NCBI RefSeq assembly: GCF_003595525.1
Contig: NZ_CP022680.1
Coordinates: forward strand, 584,001 to 648,000
Direction of reading: 5' to 3'
DNA from: Streptococcus respiraculi
Lineage (GTDB): Bacteria > Bacillota > Bacilli > Lactobacillales > Streptococcaceae
DNA length: 64,000 nucleotides
In this document: piece by piece, positions 57,225-64,000 of the stretch
How the letters are laid out: every line of letters starts with the position of its first letter
Numbering within the stretch: position 1 is the first letter of the stretch
Notes under the pieces: generated by a model
What the model was told of the DNA's origin: nothing
Databases searched by the model: none
What the model saw: only the letters and a program-made list of their open reading frames with translations
Program-made: the position numbers and the translations under genes

Positions 57225-58103
57225 ATGTTGAAAAAACTATTGGCTTCAGCCGTGCTTGTATCTTCACTTGCCTTGGCGGCGTGTTCTGGTAATGCAGGGA
57301 AAAATGCTTCTAGCAACCAGACAGAGTGGGAGCGAATCAAGGAAACAGGTGTCTTGAAAGTGGCGACTCCAGGTACGCTTTACCCAACATCCTACCACGA
57401 TGATTCGGACAAATTGGTCGGGTATGAAATTGACATGCTCAATGAAATCAGTAAACGCTTGGGTCTAAAGGTAGAGTATCAAGAAATCGGTGTTGCAGAA
57501 GCCTTTACCGCAGTCGATACGGGAAAAGTGGATATTGCGGTCAACAACTTTGACACGACAAAAGAGCGTCTTGAGAAATACAATTTTTCAATTCCGTACA
57601 AGTATTCAATCGGTGGTATGATTGTCCGTGAGGACGGCTCATCTGGTATTGAGGCGGCTGATTTGAGCGATTGGAAGGGCAAGAAAGCTGGTGGTGGTGC
57701 AGGAACTCAGTACATGAAGCTTGCGGAGAAGTTGGGTGCAGAGCCAGTTATCTATGACAATGTGACCAACGACGTCTATCTTCGCGATGTATCAACTGGT
57801 CGGACGGATTTTATTCCTAACGATTACTACACTCAGGTGATTGCAATCAAGTATATCACGCAGCAATTTCCAGATATTAAGGTGAAAATGGGAGCAGCCA
57901 AGTACAATCCGACTGAGCAAGGAATTGTGATGAGTAAGGCAGATACGAGCTTGAAAGAAAAGATGGATGAAGCTCTAAAAGCAATGAAAGAAGACGGCAC
58001 TTTAAAAGCGATTTCTGAAAAATATTACGCTGGTCAAGACCTGACAGAGCCTGAAAAAGGCGTGGAAAACCTGCCGGTTATCGATACAGCTGATATGAAA
58101 TAA
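57225..58103 (+). CDS. Amino acid ABC transporter, substrate-binding lipoprotein
   Basis: A 292-aa family 3 binding protein with lipobox LAAC (Cys about 20). VATPGTLYPTSYHDD, VGYEIDMLNEISKRLGLKVEY and the C-terminal LKAISEKYYAGQDLT are typical of polar amino acid or cystine binders. ATG 57225 is 6 nt after AAAGGAG; ATG 57219 is too close. A hairpin separates it from its permease. Confidence 0.88.
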   Translation: MLKKLLASAVLVSSLALAACSGNAGKNASSNQTEWERIKETGVLKVATPGTLYPTSYHDDSDKLVGYEIDMLNEISKRLGLKVEYQEIGVAEAFTAVDTGKVDIAVNNFDTTKERLEKYNFSIPYKYSIGGMIVREDGSSGIEAADLSDWKGKKAGGGAGTQYMKLAEKLGAEPVIYDNVTNDVYLRDVSTGRTDFIPNDYYTQVIAIKYITQQFPDIKVKMGAAKYNPTEQGIVMSKADTSLKEKMDEALKAMKEDGTLKAISEKYYAGQDLTEPEKGVENLPVIDTADMK

Positions 58104-58112
58104 TGTAGAAAA

Positions 58113-58165
58113 AACGAGAGTGAAGAGTATCAAAGCGGAGGTGCTTGATGCTTTCACTCTCTTTT
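58113..58165 (+). terminator. Hairpin between binding protein and permease
   Basis: GAGAGTGAA...TTCACTCTC with inner GTATCAA/TTGATGC arms, followed by TTTTAG. The short T run suggests partial termination or mRNA processing rather than full stop. Confidence 0.6.
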
Positions 58166-58183
58166 AGATAGTGGAGGAAGAAA

Positions 58184-58849
58184 ATGAATTGGCAGGTGAT
58201 TTTTAATCTAGGGCTGGCAAAAGAGGCGATTCCCAAAATACTAGAGGGTTTGCCCTATACCCTATCCTTGTCCCTGATTGGTTTTGGTTTGGGAACGGTG
58301 TGTGGCTTTTTTGTCGCCCTCTTACGCATGTCAAGGTTTGCCCTCCTGCGCTATCTTGCTATGTTTCACATCTCCTTGATGCGGGGCATTCCACTCATGG
58401 TCTTGCTCTTTTTTATCTACTTTGGGCTTCCTTTTATGGGATTGGAACTGGATGCGATTAGTGCGAGTATCATTGCCTTTACTCTCATGTCAAGTGCCTA
58501 TATCTCCGAGATTATCCGCTCCTCGCTTTCAGCGATTGATCATGGACAATGGGAGGCGGCTCGCTCTCTCGGTTTGAAAACTCCGGTCATTTATCGCAAG
58601 GTTATCATTCCACAGGCCTTTCGCATTGCTGTACCGCCCCTTAGCAATGTCTTGCTTGATATGGTCAAAAGTACCTCGCTAACGGCTATGATTACTGTGC
58701 CAGAGTTGTTTAACAAGGCCAAAATTGTAGGCGGTGCTAAATCCGATTACATGACAGTCTATATCTGCGTCGCCTTGATTTACTGGGTTATTTGTAGCCT
58801 GTATGCACTGGGGCAAGTGCATTTGGAAAAGCGACTCGCGACCTACTAA
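58184..58849 (+). CDS. Amino acid ABC transporter, permease
   Basis: A 221-aa HisM/ArtQ-type permease with five membrane segments. The EAA loop is EAARSLGLKTPVIYRKVIIP. Partner of the upstream binding protein. No ATP-binding subunit follows: the next gene is on the other strand. Confidence 0.88.
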   Translation: MNWQVIFNLGLAKEAIPKILEGLPYTLSLSLIGFGLGTVCGFFVALLRMSRFALLRYLAMFHISLMRGIPLMVLLFFIYFGLPFMGLELDAISASIIAFTLMSSAYISEIIRSSLSAIDHGQWEAARSLGLKTPVIYRKVIIPQAFRIAVPPLSNVLLDMVKSTSLTAMITVPELFNKAKIVGGAKSDYMTVYICVALIYWVICSLYALGQVHLEKRLATY

Positions 58850-58914
58850 TTACACAAGAAAATGAAGAGATGTTGCTCTCTTCATTTTTTATGGGTTCAT
58901 GGGCAATCCTCAGC

Positions 58915-59079
58915 TATAATGGATTGAGAAAGGAGTAGGACAAGGAAAGGAGCGGCAGATAGAACGGACGTTAATTGAGGATTACTCCATAATCCCTATT
59001 TCCAACCTTCAACAGTCCACTGGACTCTTGAAGCAAAGCGACTGAACGATATCTGAACCTCTATTCCATTCCCTCTAAT
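58915..59079 (-). repeat. TATAGTG-ended dispersed repeat, reversed copy A5
   Basis: Starts TATAATGGATTGAGAAAGGA (the right end of the family in reverse) and aligns through GAGGATTACTCCATAATCC, CAGTCCACTGGACTC and GCGACTGAACGATATC to a degraded left end (CCATTCCCTCTAATT). It carries one copy of the 60-bp unit and fills much of the gap 58850-59174. Confidence 0.7.
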
Positions 59080-59174
59080 TCTCGTTCTATCTGTGATTTA
59101 TGACCACGTACTATATCAAAACGAATGCAAAAAAGCGAGGTTGTACAGACTAAAAAGTCTCGTTTACCTCGCTT

Positions 59175-59627
59175 TTATGCTTGTTGGCAGTCTGGGCAGA
59201 CACCGTAAATGGTCAAGAGTTCTTTGGTAATCTGGTAGCCTGTTTGGGCTTGTACCTGGTCTTCAAGGCTCGGCATGTTTTCAGCAATTAGATCAGTGAT
59301 TCTCCCGCAGCGCTCGCAGATAATATTCAAGTGGTCGTGACCCATGAAGTCATAGTAGGTGGTTGTGTCATTGTTGCGCTTTAACTCGGTCACAAACCCT
59401 TCTTCGACCAGCACCTTGAGATTATTGTAGACGGTAGCTAGGCTCATGCTCGGATAGCCAGGAAGCAAATCTTTATAAATCATCTCCGCACTTGGGTGAT
59501 CTGGGCTGTCAATCAGGTAGCGAATAACAGCTTTTCTAGTCTCCGTCATCCGAATACCTTTTTCTTTTAAATGACTCACGACGTGCACATAGGCATCTTG
59601 GTGGTTACGGTGTGCGTGGTGGGACAT
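59175..59627 (-). CDS. perR: Fur family regulator, PerR-like
   Basis: A 150-aa Fur-family metalloregulator. Winged helix (MTETRKAVIRYLIDSPDHPSAEM, SLATVYNNLKVLVEEGFV), the metal site FMGHDHLNIICERCG, and two CxxC pairs (CERC, CPDC) for the structural zinc. Streptococci generally have one Fur homologue acting as a peroxide sensor (PerR), which is why that symbol is used; Fur or Zur roles are not excluded. Confidence 0.82.
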   Translation of the reverse strand: MSHHAHRNHQDAYVHVVSHLKEKGIRMTETRKAVIRYLIDSPDHPSAEMIYKDLLPGYPSMSLATVYNNLKVLVEEGFVTELKRNNDTTTYYDFMGHDHLNIICERCGRITDLIAENMPSLEDQVQAQTGYQITKELLTIYGVCPDCQQA

Positions 59628-59806
59628 GGCACGTCTCTCTTTCTAGTCGTTTTTTCCATTATACACCATTTGGTCAAAAAGCGCGACTAAAAGTGTGAAG
59701 CACGATTGCTGCTTGATTTTTTGAGTTCGGGGAAGGTGAGTGAACCATATCTGAAAATAAAATCAGGCGACTTCTTCTGTGCTAGTACAGAAGACAACTA
59801 AAGCTC

Positions 59807-59836
59807 TTGCGATGTTCTTTTGGGCTGTGGTACAAT
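59807..59836 (+). promoter_or_regulatory. truA operon promoter, probably leaderless
   Basis: TTGCGA (59807-59812), 18 nt, TACAAT (59831-59836) with TGG extension. The ATG at 59843 is 7 nt past the -10 box, which is where transcription should begin, and there is no Shine-Dalgarno sequence. Confidence 0.7.
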
Positions 59837-59842
59837 CAAGCT

Positions 59843-60592
59843 ATGACACGATATAAAGCAATTATTTCCTATGATGGGTACGATTTTTCAGGTTTTCAGC
59901 GCCAACCTCAAGCACGAACGGTTCAGGAGGAATTGGAAAAGACCTTGCAACGCTTAAATAGCGGGAAAGAGGTAGTGGTGCATGGAGCTGGGCGGACAGA
60001 CAGCGGTGTCCATGCCTATGGTCAGGTCGTTCATTTTGATTTGTCTGGTAGTCGGGACGTGGAAAAGCTCCGTTTTGCCCTTGATACACAAAGTCCTGAA
60101 GATATTGATGTAGTAGCAATTGAGCAGGTAGCAGATGACTTTCATTGTCGCTATGCCAAACATCAGAAAACCTATGAGTTTTTGGTTGATATTGGCCGTC
60201 CGAAAAATCCGATGTTGCGGCGCTATGCGACTCATTTTCCCTATGATTTGGAACTTGAGAAAATAGAAGCAGCGATTGCTGTTTTGGTTGGAACTCATGA
60301 TTTCACGGGGTTTACAGCTTCAGGAACAGCGGTGGAAGACAAGGTGCGGACCATTACAGAAGCGCGTGTAGAGCTAGATCATAAGCGGCATTTGCTTATT
60401 TTCACCTTTACAGGAAATGGCTTTCTCTACAAGCAGGTGCGCAATATGGTGGGCACCTTGCTCAAAATTGGGAACAATCGCATGCCAGTTGAGCAAGTGG
60501 AGCGGATTTTACAAGAAAAAGACCGTCAGCTAGCGGGCCCCACGGCTGCGCCAAATGGTTTGTATTTGAAGGAGATTCGATATGAAGAGTAA
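59843..60592 (+). CDS. truA: tRNA pseudouridine(38-40) synthase TruA
   Basis: 249 aa. Isomerises uridines 38 to 40 in the tRNA anticodon arm. [15 protein letters not shown] contains the catalytic aspartate. ATG 59843 begins the conserved [19 protein letters not shown] sequence. First gene of a tight unit; thiD starts 11 bp inside its end. Confidence 0.95.
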   Translation: MTRYKAIISYDGYDFSGFQRQPQARTVQEELEKTLQRLNSGKEVVVHGAGRTDSGVHAYGQVVHFDLSGSRDVEKLRFALDTQSPEDIDVVAIEQVADDFHCRYAKHQKTYEFLVDIGRPKNPMLRRYATHFPYDLELEKIEAAIAVLVGTHDFTGFTASGTAVEDKVRTITEARVELDHKRHLLIFTFTGNGFLYKQVRNMVGTLLKIGNNRMPVEQVERILQEKDRQLAGPTAAPNGLYLKEIRYEE

Positions 60593-61343
60593 GTATATAC
60601 TAGCCCTCTCAGGCAATGATATTTTTAGCGGTGGTGGTCTCCATGCGGATTTGACCACTTATACCGTCAATGGTCTGCATGGATTTGTGGCGGTGACCTG
60701 TTTGACAGCCATGACAGAAGCTGGATTTGAGGTCATTCCTGTAGAGGATGCAGTATTTGAAAAGCAACTGTTGAGCTTACAGAGTGTAAATTTTGCGGCG
60801 ATAAAACTGGGTCTCTTGCCTAATGTTGCTATTGCCAAGCAAGCGCTTGAGTTTGTGCGGTCGCATGAAGGTCTTCCAATTGTCCTTGACCCCGTTCTCG
60901 TTTGTAAAGAAACGCATGATGTGGAGGTCAATGATTTGCGCAAGGAATTGCTGGCATTCTTTCCCTACGTGACCGTTGTTACCCCAAATCTGGCAGAAGC
61001 GGAGCTATTGACCCAAAGAAAGATTCAAACGGTTGAAGAGATGAAAGAGGCTGCGAGGACCTTACATGAGCTGGGCGCTCCACATGTTGTGATTAAGGGA
61101 GGTAATCGCCTGGATCAAAGGCGGGCAATTGATGTCTATTATGATGGTGCGGAATACTATGTATTGGAATCACAGGTGGTGGCGAAAAACAATACTGGTG
61201 CAGGCTGTACCTTTGCCTCAAGTATCGCGAGTCAGCTAGCCTTGGGAGTCAGTATGCGTGATGCAGTGAGCGTTTCCAAGGACTTTGTTCTTCGAGCGAT
61301 TCAAGCGTCGGATGATTATGGAGTGGTGCAATATGAAAGCTAA
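60582..61343 (+). CDS. thiD: Hydroxymethylpyrimidine/pyridoxal kinase, ThiD-like
   Basis: A 253-aa PfkB-like kinase of the ThiD/PdxK group. [18 protein letters not shown] binds substrate, [13 protein letters not shown] and the C-terminal [16 protein letters not shown] (anion hole and catalytic Asp position, here AGCT) bind ATP. Could phosphorylate HMP for thiamine or pyridoxal for vitamin B6. The overlap with an ECF uptake component favours vitamin salvage. Confidence 0.8.
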   Translation: MKSKYILALSGNDIFSGGGLHADLTTYTVNGLHGFVAVTCLTAMTEAGFEVIPVEDAVFEKQLLSLQSVNFAAIKLGLLPNVAIAKQALEFVRSHEGLPIVLDPVLVCKETHDVEVNDLRKELLAFFPYVTVVTPNLAEAELLTQRKIQTVEEMKEAARTLHELGAPHVVIKGGNRLDQRRAIDVYYDGAEYYVLESQVVAKNNTGAGCTFASSIASQLALGVSMRDAVSVSKDFVLRAIQASDDYGVVQYES

Positions 61344-61803
61344 ACAAACGCAAAAAATCGTGTTGCTGTCGATTTTGACAGCTCTAACAGTTGTCTTAGG
61401 CTACTTACATGTGCCGACTTTGACTGGCTTTATTACCTTGCTAGATGCCGGTGTCTTTTTTACCGCCTTTTATCTGGGGTCAAAAGAAGGTGCTATTGTC
61501 GGTGGCTTGTCAGGTCTCTTGATTGATTTGCTGTTGGGTTACCCGCAGTGGGCTTTCTTTAGTCTGCTCTTTCATGGCTTACAGGGCTATGCGGCTGGGT
61601 GGTCAGGAAAAAGCCGCTTTGTCGGCTTGATTCTCGCCAGTCTTGCTATGGTGGGAGGCTATTTTCTGGCAAGCTTGATGATGTATAATCTAGCAAGTGC
61701 CTTAGATAGTCTGGTTGGTAATATCATCCAAAATATGGTGGGAATGGTGTTGGGAACTGTTCTTGCAAAAGCCATGACGAGTAGCAGAAAGGTGGCGATG
61801 TAG
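61333..61803 (+). CDS. ECF transporter S component, vitamin specific
   Basis: A 156-aa S component with about five membrane segments, starting [18 protein letters not shown]. It binds the vitamin; the shared EcfA/T energy module lies elsewhere. It starts 11 bp inside the kinase gene with GGAGTGG, so the substrate is probably HMP or a B6 vitamer (HmpT/PdxU type). Confidence 0.82.
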   Translation: MKAKQTQKIVLLSILTALTVVLGYLHVPTLTGFITLLDAGVFFTAFYLGSKEGAIVGGLSGLLIDLLLGYPQWAFFSLLFHGLQGYAAGWSGKSRFVGLILASLAMVGGYFLASLMMYNLASALDSLVGNIIQNMVGMVLGTVLAKAMTSSRKVAM

Positions 61804-61806
61804 ATA

Positions 61807-62370
61807 ATGGATATGGACATGATACGTGAGCAAACGGTCACCATTTTAGAAGAAGTGCTGGAACGGAGCCAGATTCAGAAAGGACAGTTATTTGTCTTAG
61901 GTCTTTCTTCCAGCGAGGTCATCGGAGGTCATATTGGTAAAAATTCCAGTCTTGAAATCGGTCAAGTCATTGTCAAGACCATGTTAGATGTCTTGTCTGA
62001 ACGAGGAATTTATCTAGCGGTTCAGGGGTGTGAGCATTTGAATCGGGCCTTAGTGGTTGAGCGAGACTTTGCCCTTGCCAGAGAGTTAGAAATCGTCAAT
62101 GTGCTTCCAAGCTTGCATGCAGGTGGCTCTGGACAGCTAGCGGCTTTTAAGTATATGACAGATCCTGTCGAGGTCGAGTTTGTCACTGCCTACGCAGGTC
62201 TTGATATTGGTGATACTGCGATTGGTATGCACGTCAAGCATGTTCAAGTTCCCTTGCGACCGACCTTGCGCCAGATTGGGGAAGCCCATGTGACAGCTCT
62301 TGCCAGCAGACCAAAATTGATTGGCGGAGCAAGAGCCTTGTATCAAGAAGATGTGATTCGGAAGAGATAG
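61807..62370 (+). CDS. DUF436/TIGR01440 family protein (YwlG)
   Basis: A 187-aa protein of the TIGR01440 family. [19 protein letters not shown] near the N-terminus and [15 protein letters not shown] are conserved. The function is unknown. It starts 3 bp after the ECF gene with AAAGGTGG and closes the operon. Confidence 0.85.
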   Translation: MDMDMIREQTVTILEEVLERSQIQKGQLFVLGLSSSEVIGGHIGKNSSLEIGQVIVKTMLDVLSERGIYLAVQGCEHLNRALVVERDFALARELEIVNVLPSLHAGGSGQLAAFKYMTDPVEVEFVTAYAGLDIGDTAIGMHVKHVQVPLRPTLRQIGEAHVTALASRPKLIGGARALYQEDVIRKR

Positions 62371-62497
62371 AGCGTGTTTGTTCCTGTATCTTTGGTTTGA
62401 AACTTCTTACAAAAGAATCGGCATAAAAAGTTGGAGAATAGTAGAAGATATGATATAATGGCTTGTATGCAATAAAATTTTAAGGAGAAATGACAGA

Positions 62498-63781
62498 ATG
62501 TCTGTATCATTTGAATCAAAAGAAACAAACCGCGGTGTCTTGACATTTACAATTGCTCAAGATGCGATCAAACCAGAATTGGACCGTGTATTTAACAAGG
62601 TAAAAAAAGATATCAACGTACCTGGCTTCCGTAAAGGTCACTTACCACGTGCTGTCTTCAACCAAAAATTTGGTGAAGAAGCATTGTACCAAGATGTTGT
62701 CAATGCTCTTTTACCAGCAGCTTATGAAGCAGCTGTAGCAGAAGCAGGTCTTGAAGTTGTTGCACAACCAAACATCGACGTAGTGTCAATGGAAAAAGGT
62801 CAAGACTGGACAATCACTGCAGAAGTTGTCACTAAACCAGAAGTAAAATTGGGGGACTATAAAAACCTAGCAGTATCAGTCGAAGCAACAAAAGAAGTAA
62901 CAGACGAAGAAGTAGATGCAAAAGTTGAGCGCGAGCGCAACACTTTGGCAGAATTGGCTATCAAAGAAGGACCAGCTGCCGAAGGTGATACAGTGGTAAT
63001 CGACTTTGTTGGGTCAATCGATGGCGTTGAATTTGACGGTGGAAAAGGTGAGAACTTCTCACTCAGTCTTGGTAGCGGTCAGTTCATTCCAGGTTTTGAA
63101 GACCAATTGGTAGGTCACAGTGCAGGTGAGGAAGTAAACGTGGAAGTCACCTTCCCAGAAGACTACCAAGCAGCAGACCTAGCAGGTAAACCAGCGCTCT
63201 TTGTGACAAAAATTCATGAAGTAAAAGCAAAAGAAGTGCCAGCTCTTGATGATGAATTGGCAAAAGACCTTGACGAAGAAGTGGAAACACTTGACGAGTT
63301 GAAAGCAAAATACCGCAAAGAATTAGAAACAGCAAAAGAAATTGCCTTTGACGATGTCGTTGAATCAGCAGCGCTTGACTTGGCAGTTGAAAATGCAGAA
63401 ATTGTTGACCTTCCAGAAGAAATGGTTCACGAAGAAGTACATCGCGCTATCAACGAATTCCTCGGTGGTATGCAACAACAAGGTATCTCACCAGACATGT
63501 ACTTCCAAATTACTGGAACAACACGCGATGACCTTCATAAACAATATGAAGCAGATGCTGAAAAACGCACAAAGACAAACCTTGTCGTTGAAGCTGTAGC
63601 AAAAGCAGAAGGCTTTGAAGCAACAGCAGAAGAAATCGAAGCAGAAATCACAGAATTAGCTACTACTTACAACATGGAAGTAGAACAAGTACGTCGCCTG
63701 CTTTCAGAAGACATGTTGAAACATGACATCGCAGTGAAAAAAGCGGTTGAAGTTATCACAAGCACAGCAACTGTAAAATAA
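62498..63781 (+). CDS. tig: Trigger factor
   Basis: 427 aa. Ribosome-bound chaperone and prolyl isomerase. Ribosome-binding loop GFRKGHLPR (about 45), FKBP domain (about 150-245, [14 protein letters not shown]), and the helical C-terminal chaperone domain. GGAGAAA precedes ATG 62498. rpoE follows, as in other streptococci. Confidence 0.97.
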   Translation: MSVSFESKETNRGVLTFTIAQDAIKPELDRVFNKVKKDINVPGFRKGHLPRAVFNQKFGEEALYQDVVNALLPAAYEAAVAEAGLEVVAQPNIDVVSMEKGQDWTITAEVVTKPEVKLGDYKNLAVSVEATKEVTDEEVDAKVERERNTLAELAIKEGPAAEGDTVVIDFVGSIDGVEFDGGKGENFSLSLGSGQFIPGFEDQLVGHSAGEEVNVEVTFPEDYQAADLAGKPALFVTKIHEVKAKEVPALDDELAKDLDEEVETLDELKAKYRKELETAKEIAFDDVVESAALDLAVENAEIVDLPEEMVHEEVHRAINEFLGGMQQQGISPDMYFQITGTTRDDLHKQYEADAEKRTKTNLVVEAVAKAEGFEATAEEIEAEITELATTYNMEVEQVRRLLSEDMLKHDIAVKKAVEVITSTATVK

Positions 63782-63796
63782 TCAAAAACAGATAAA

Positions 63797-63832
63797 ATAG
63801 AGGTTGAGAATGTTCTCGGCTTCTATTTTTCT
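63797..63832 (+). terminator. Terminator after tig
   Basis: AATAGAGGTTGAGAA, TGTT loop region, CTCGGCTTCTATTTTTCT: AGAGGTTGAG pairs with CTCGGCTTCT with G-T pairs, followed by ATTTTTC. Confidence 0.65.
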
Positions 63833-63859
63833 CCATTTCCCATGATGATGAAATTATCT

Positions 63860-63990
63860 TTGACTATTTACTGATTTTAGCGTAAAATAGTAAGGAAAGA
63901 CAAAAATACTCATTGAACGGTTCGAAGAGTATGGATGAATCTGTGGCACAGGTTGCTTGAGGGTTCGTATTTTACATAAGGAGAATAGCC
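63860..63990 (+). promoter_or_regulatory. rpoE promoter and leader
   Basis: TTGACT (63860-63865), 17 nt, TAAAAT (63883-63888), giving a leader of about 95 nt before the start codon. TTCGAAGAGTATGGATGAAT...GTTCG inside it may form a weak stem. Confidence 0.6.
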
Positions 63991-64000
63991 TTGGAATTAA
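63991..64000 (+). CDS. rpoE: Start of RNA polymerase delta subunit gene (partial)
   Basis: TTG GAA TTA at the right edge, with AAGGAG 7 nt upstream. Streptococcal RpoE begins Met-Glu-Leu, is often started at TTG, and follows tig in several species. Only three codons are visible, so the call rests mainly on gene order. Confidence 0.5.

Overview
The window is a stretch of Streptococcus chromosome. The dltX-dltABCD operon, the dual-CIRCE hrcA-grpE-dnaK-dnaJ locus, a nan/sat sialic-acid cluster, adhE behind Rex-type sites, rpmF-rpmG beside hisS, class 1A pyrD, and tig followed by the apparent start of rpoE are all streptococcal in content and order. I see no prophage, ICE, complete insertion sequence, CRISPR array, rRNA or tRNA. 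The species cannot be fixed; the oral (mitis/sanguinis) or suis-like groups fit.

Layout. 1-5.8 kb: gdhA (partial, minus), pyrD, a CapA-like phosphatase, two tandem HAD phosphatases and a DUF915 hydrolase. 6-10.4 kb: a TetR regulator divergent from a YhgE/Pip membrane protein with twin operators, then an S66 peptidase. 10.7-15.2 kb: the dlt operon, including the 43-aa DltX. 15.3-20.5 kb: GFA-like protein, FNT transporter, S41-like protein, LOG and MazG-like proteins, and two base-excision glycosylases. 20.7-21.1 kb: an unannotated small holin-like toxin with a tail-to-tail antisense RNA. 21.3-26.7 kb: rpmG, rpmF, a frameshifted GNAT gene, hisS, adhE. 27.2-36.8 kb: sialic-acid catabolism (deacetylase, nanE, satABC, yhcH, YesL-like, nanA, ROK kinase, RpiR regulator). 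36.9-49.1 kb: HAD, thrC, MATE, a MerR/dehydrogenase pair, ACT and DUF711 proteins, a PGAM-family protein, a VanY-type carboxypeptidase, and a PadR-DUF2812 operon. 49.2-55.5 kb: the HrcA chaperone locus. 55.6-64 kb: amidase, an amino-acid ABC pair without its ATPase, a Fur/PerR regulator, truA-thiD-ECF-DUF436, tig and the rpoE start.

The most unusual content is between the genes. At least four families of small structured repeats fill most spacers above 250 bp. One family has TATAGTG terminal inverted repeats and carries, in some copies, a nested BOX-like module with ATACTC ends, TA target duplication and internal arrays (5 x 52 bp and 6 x 60 bp). A second family occupies every spacer of the chaperone operon, and in front of dnaK and dnaJ it sits between a plausible Shine-Dalgarno sequence and the start codon. 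A third carries a nested terminator-like hairpin. A fourth is a five-unit, about 58-bp hairpin array inside the sialic-acid cluster. Two unrelated proteins (DUF915 and a HAD) end in codons supplied by the first family.

Together the genes cover housekeeping (chaperones, tRNA charging and modification, ribosomal proteins), envelope charge (dlt, VanY, CapA-like), fermentation redox (adhE with Rex sites) and host-sugar scavenging (nan/sat).
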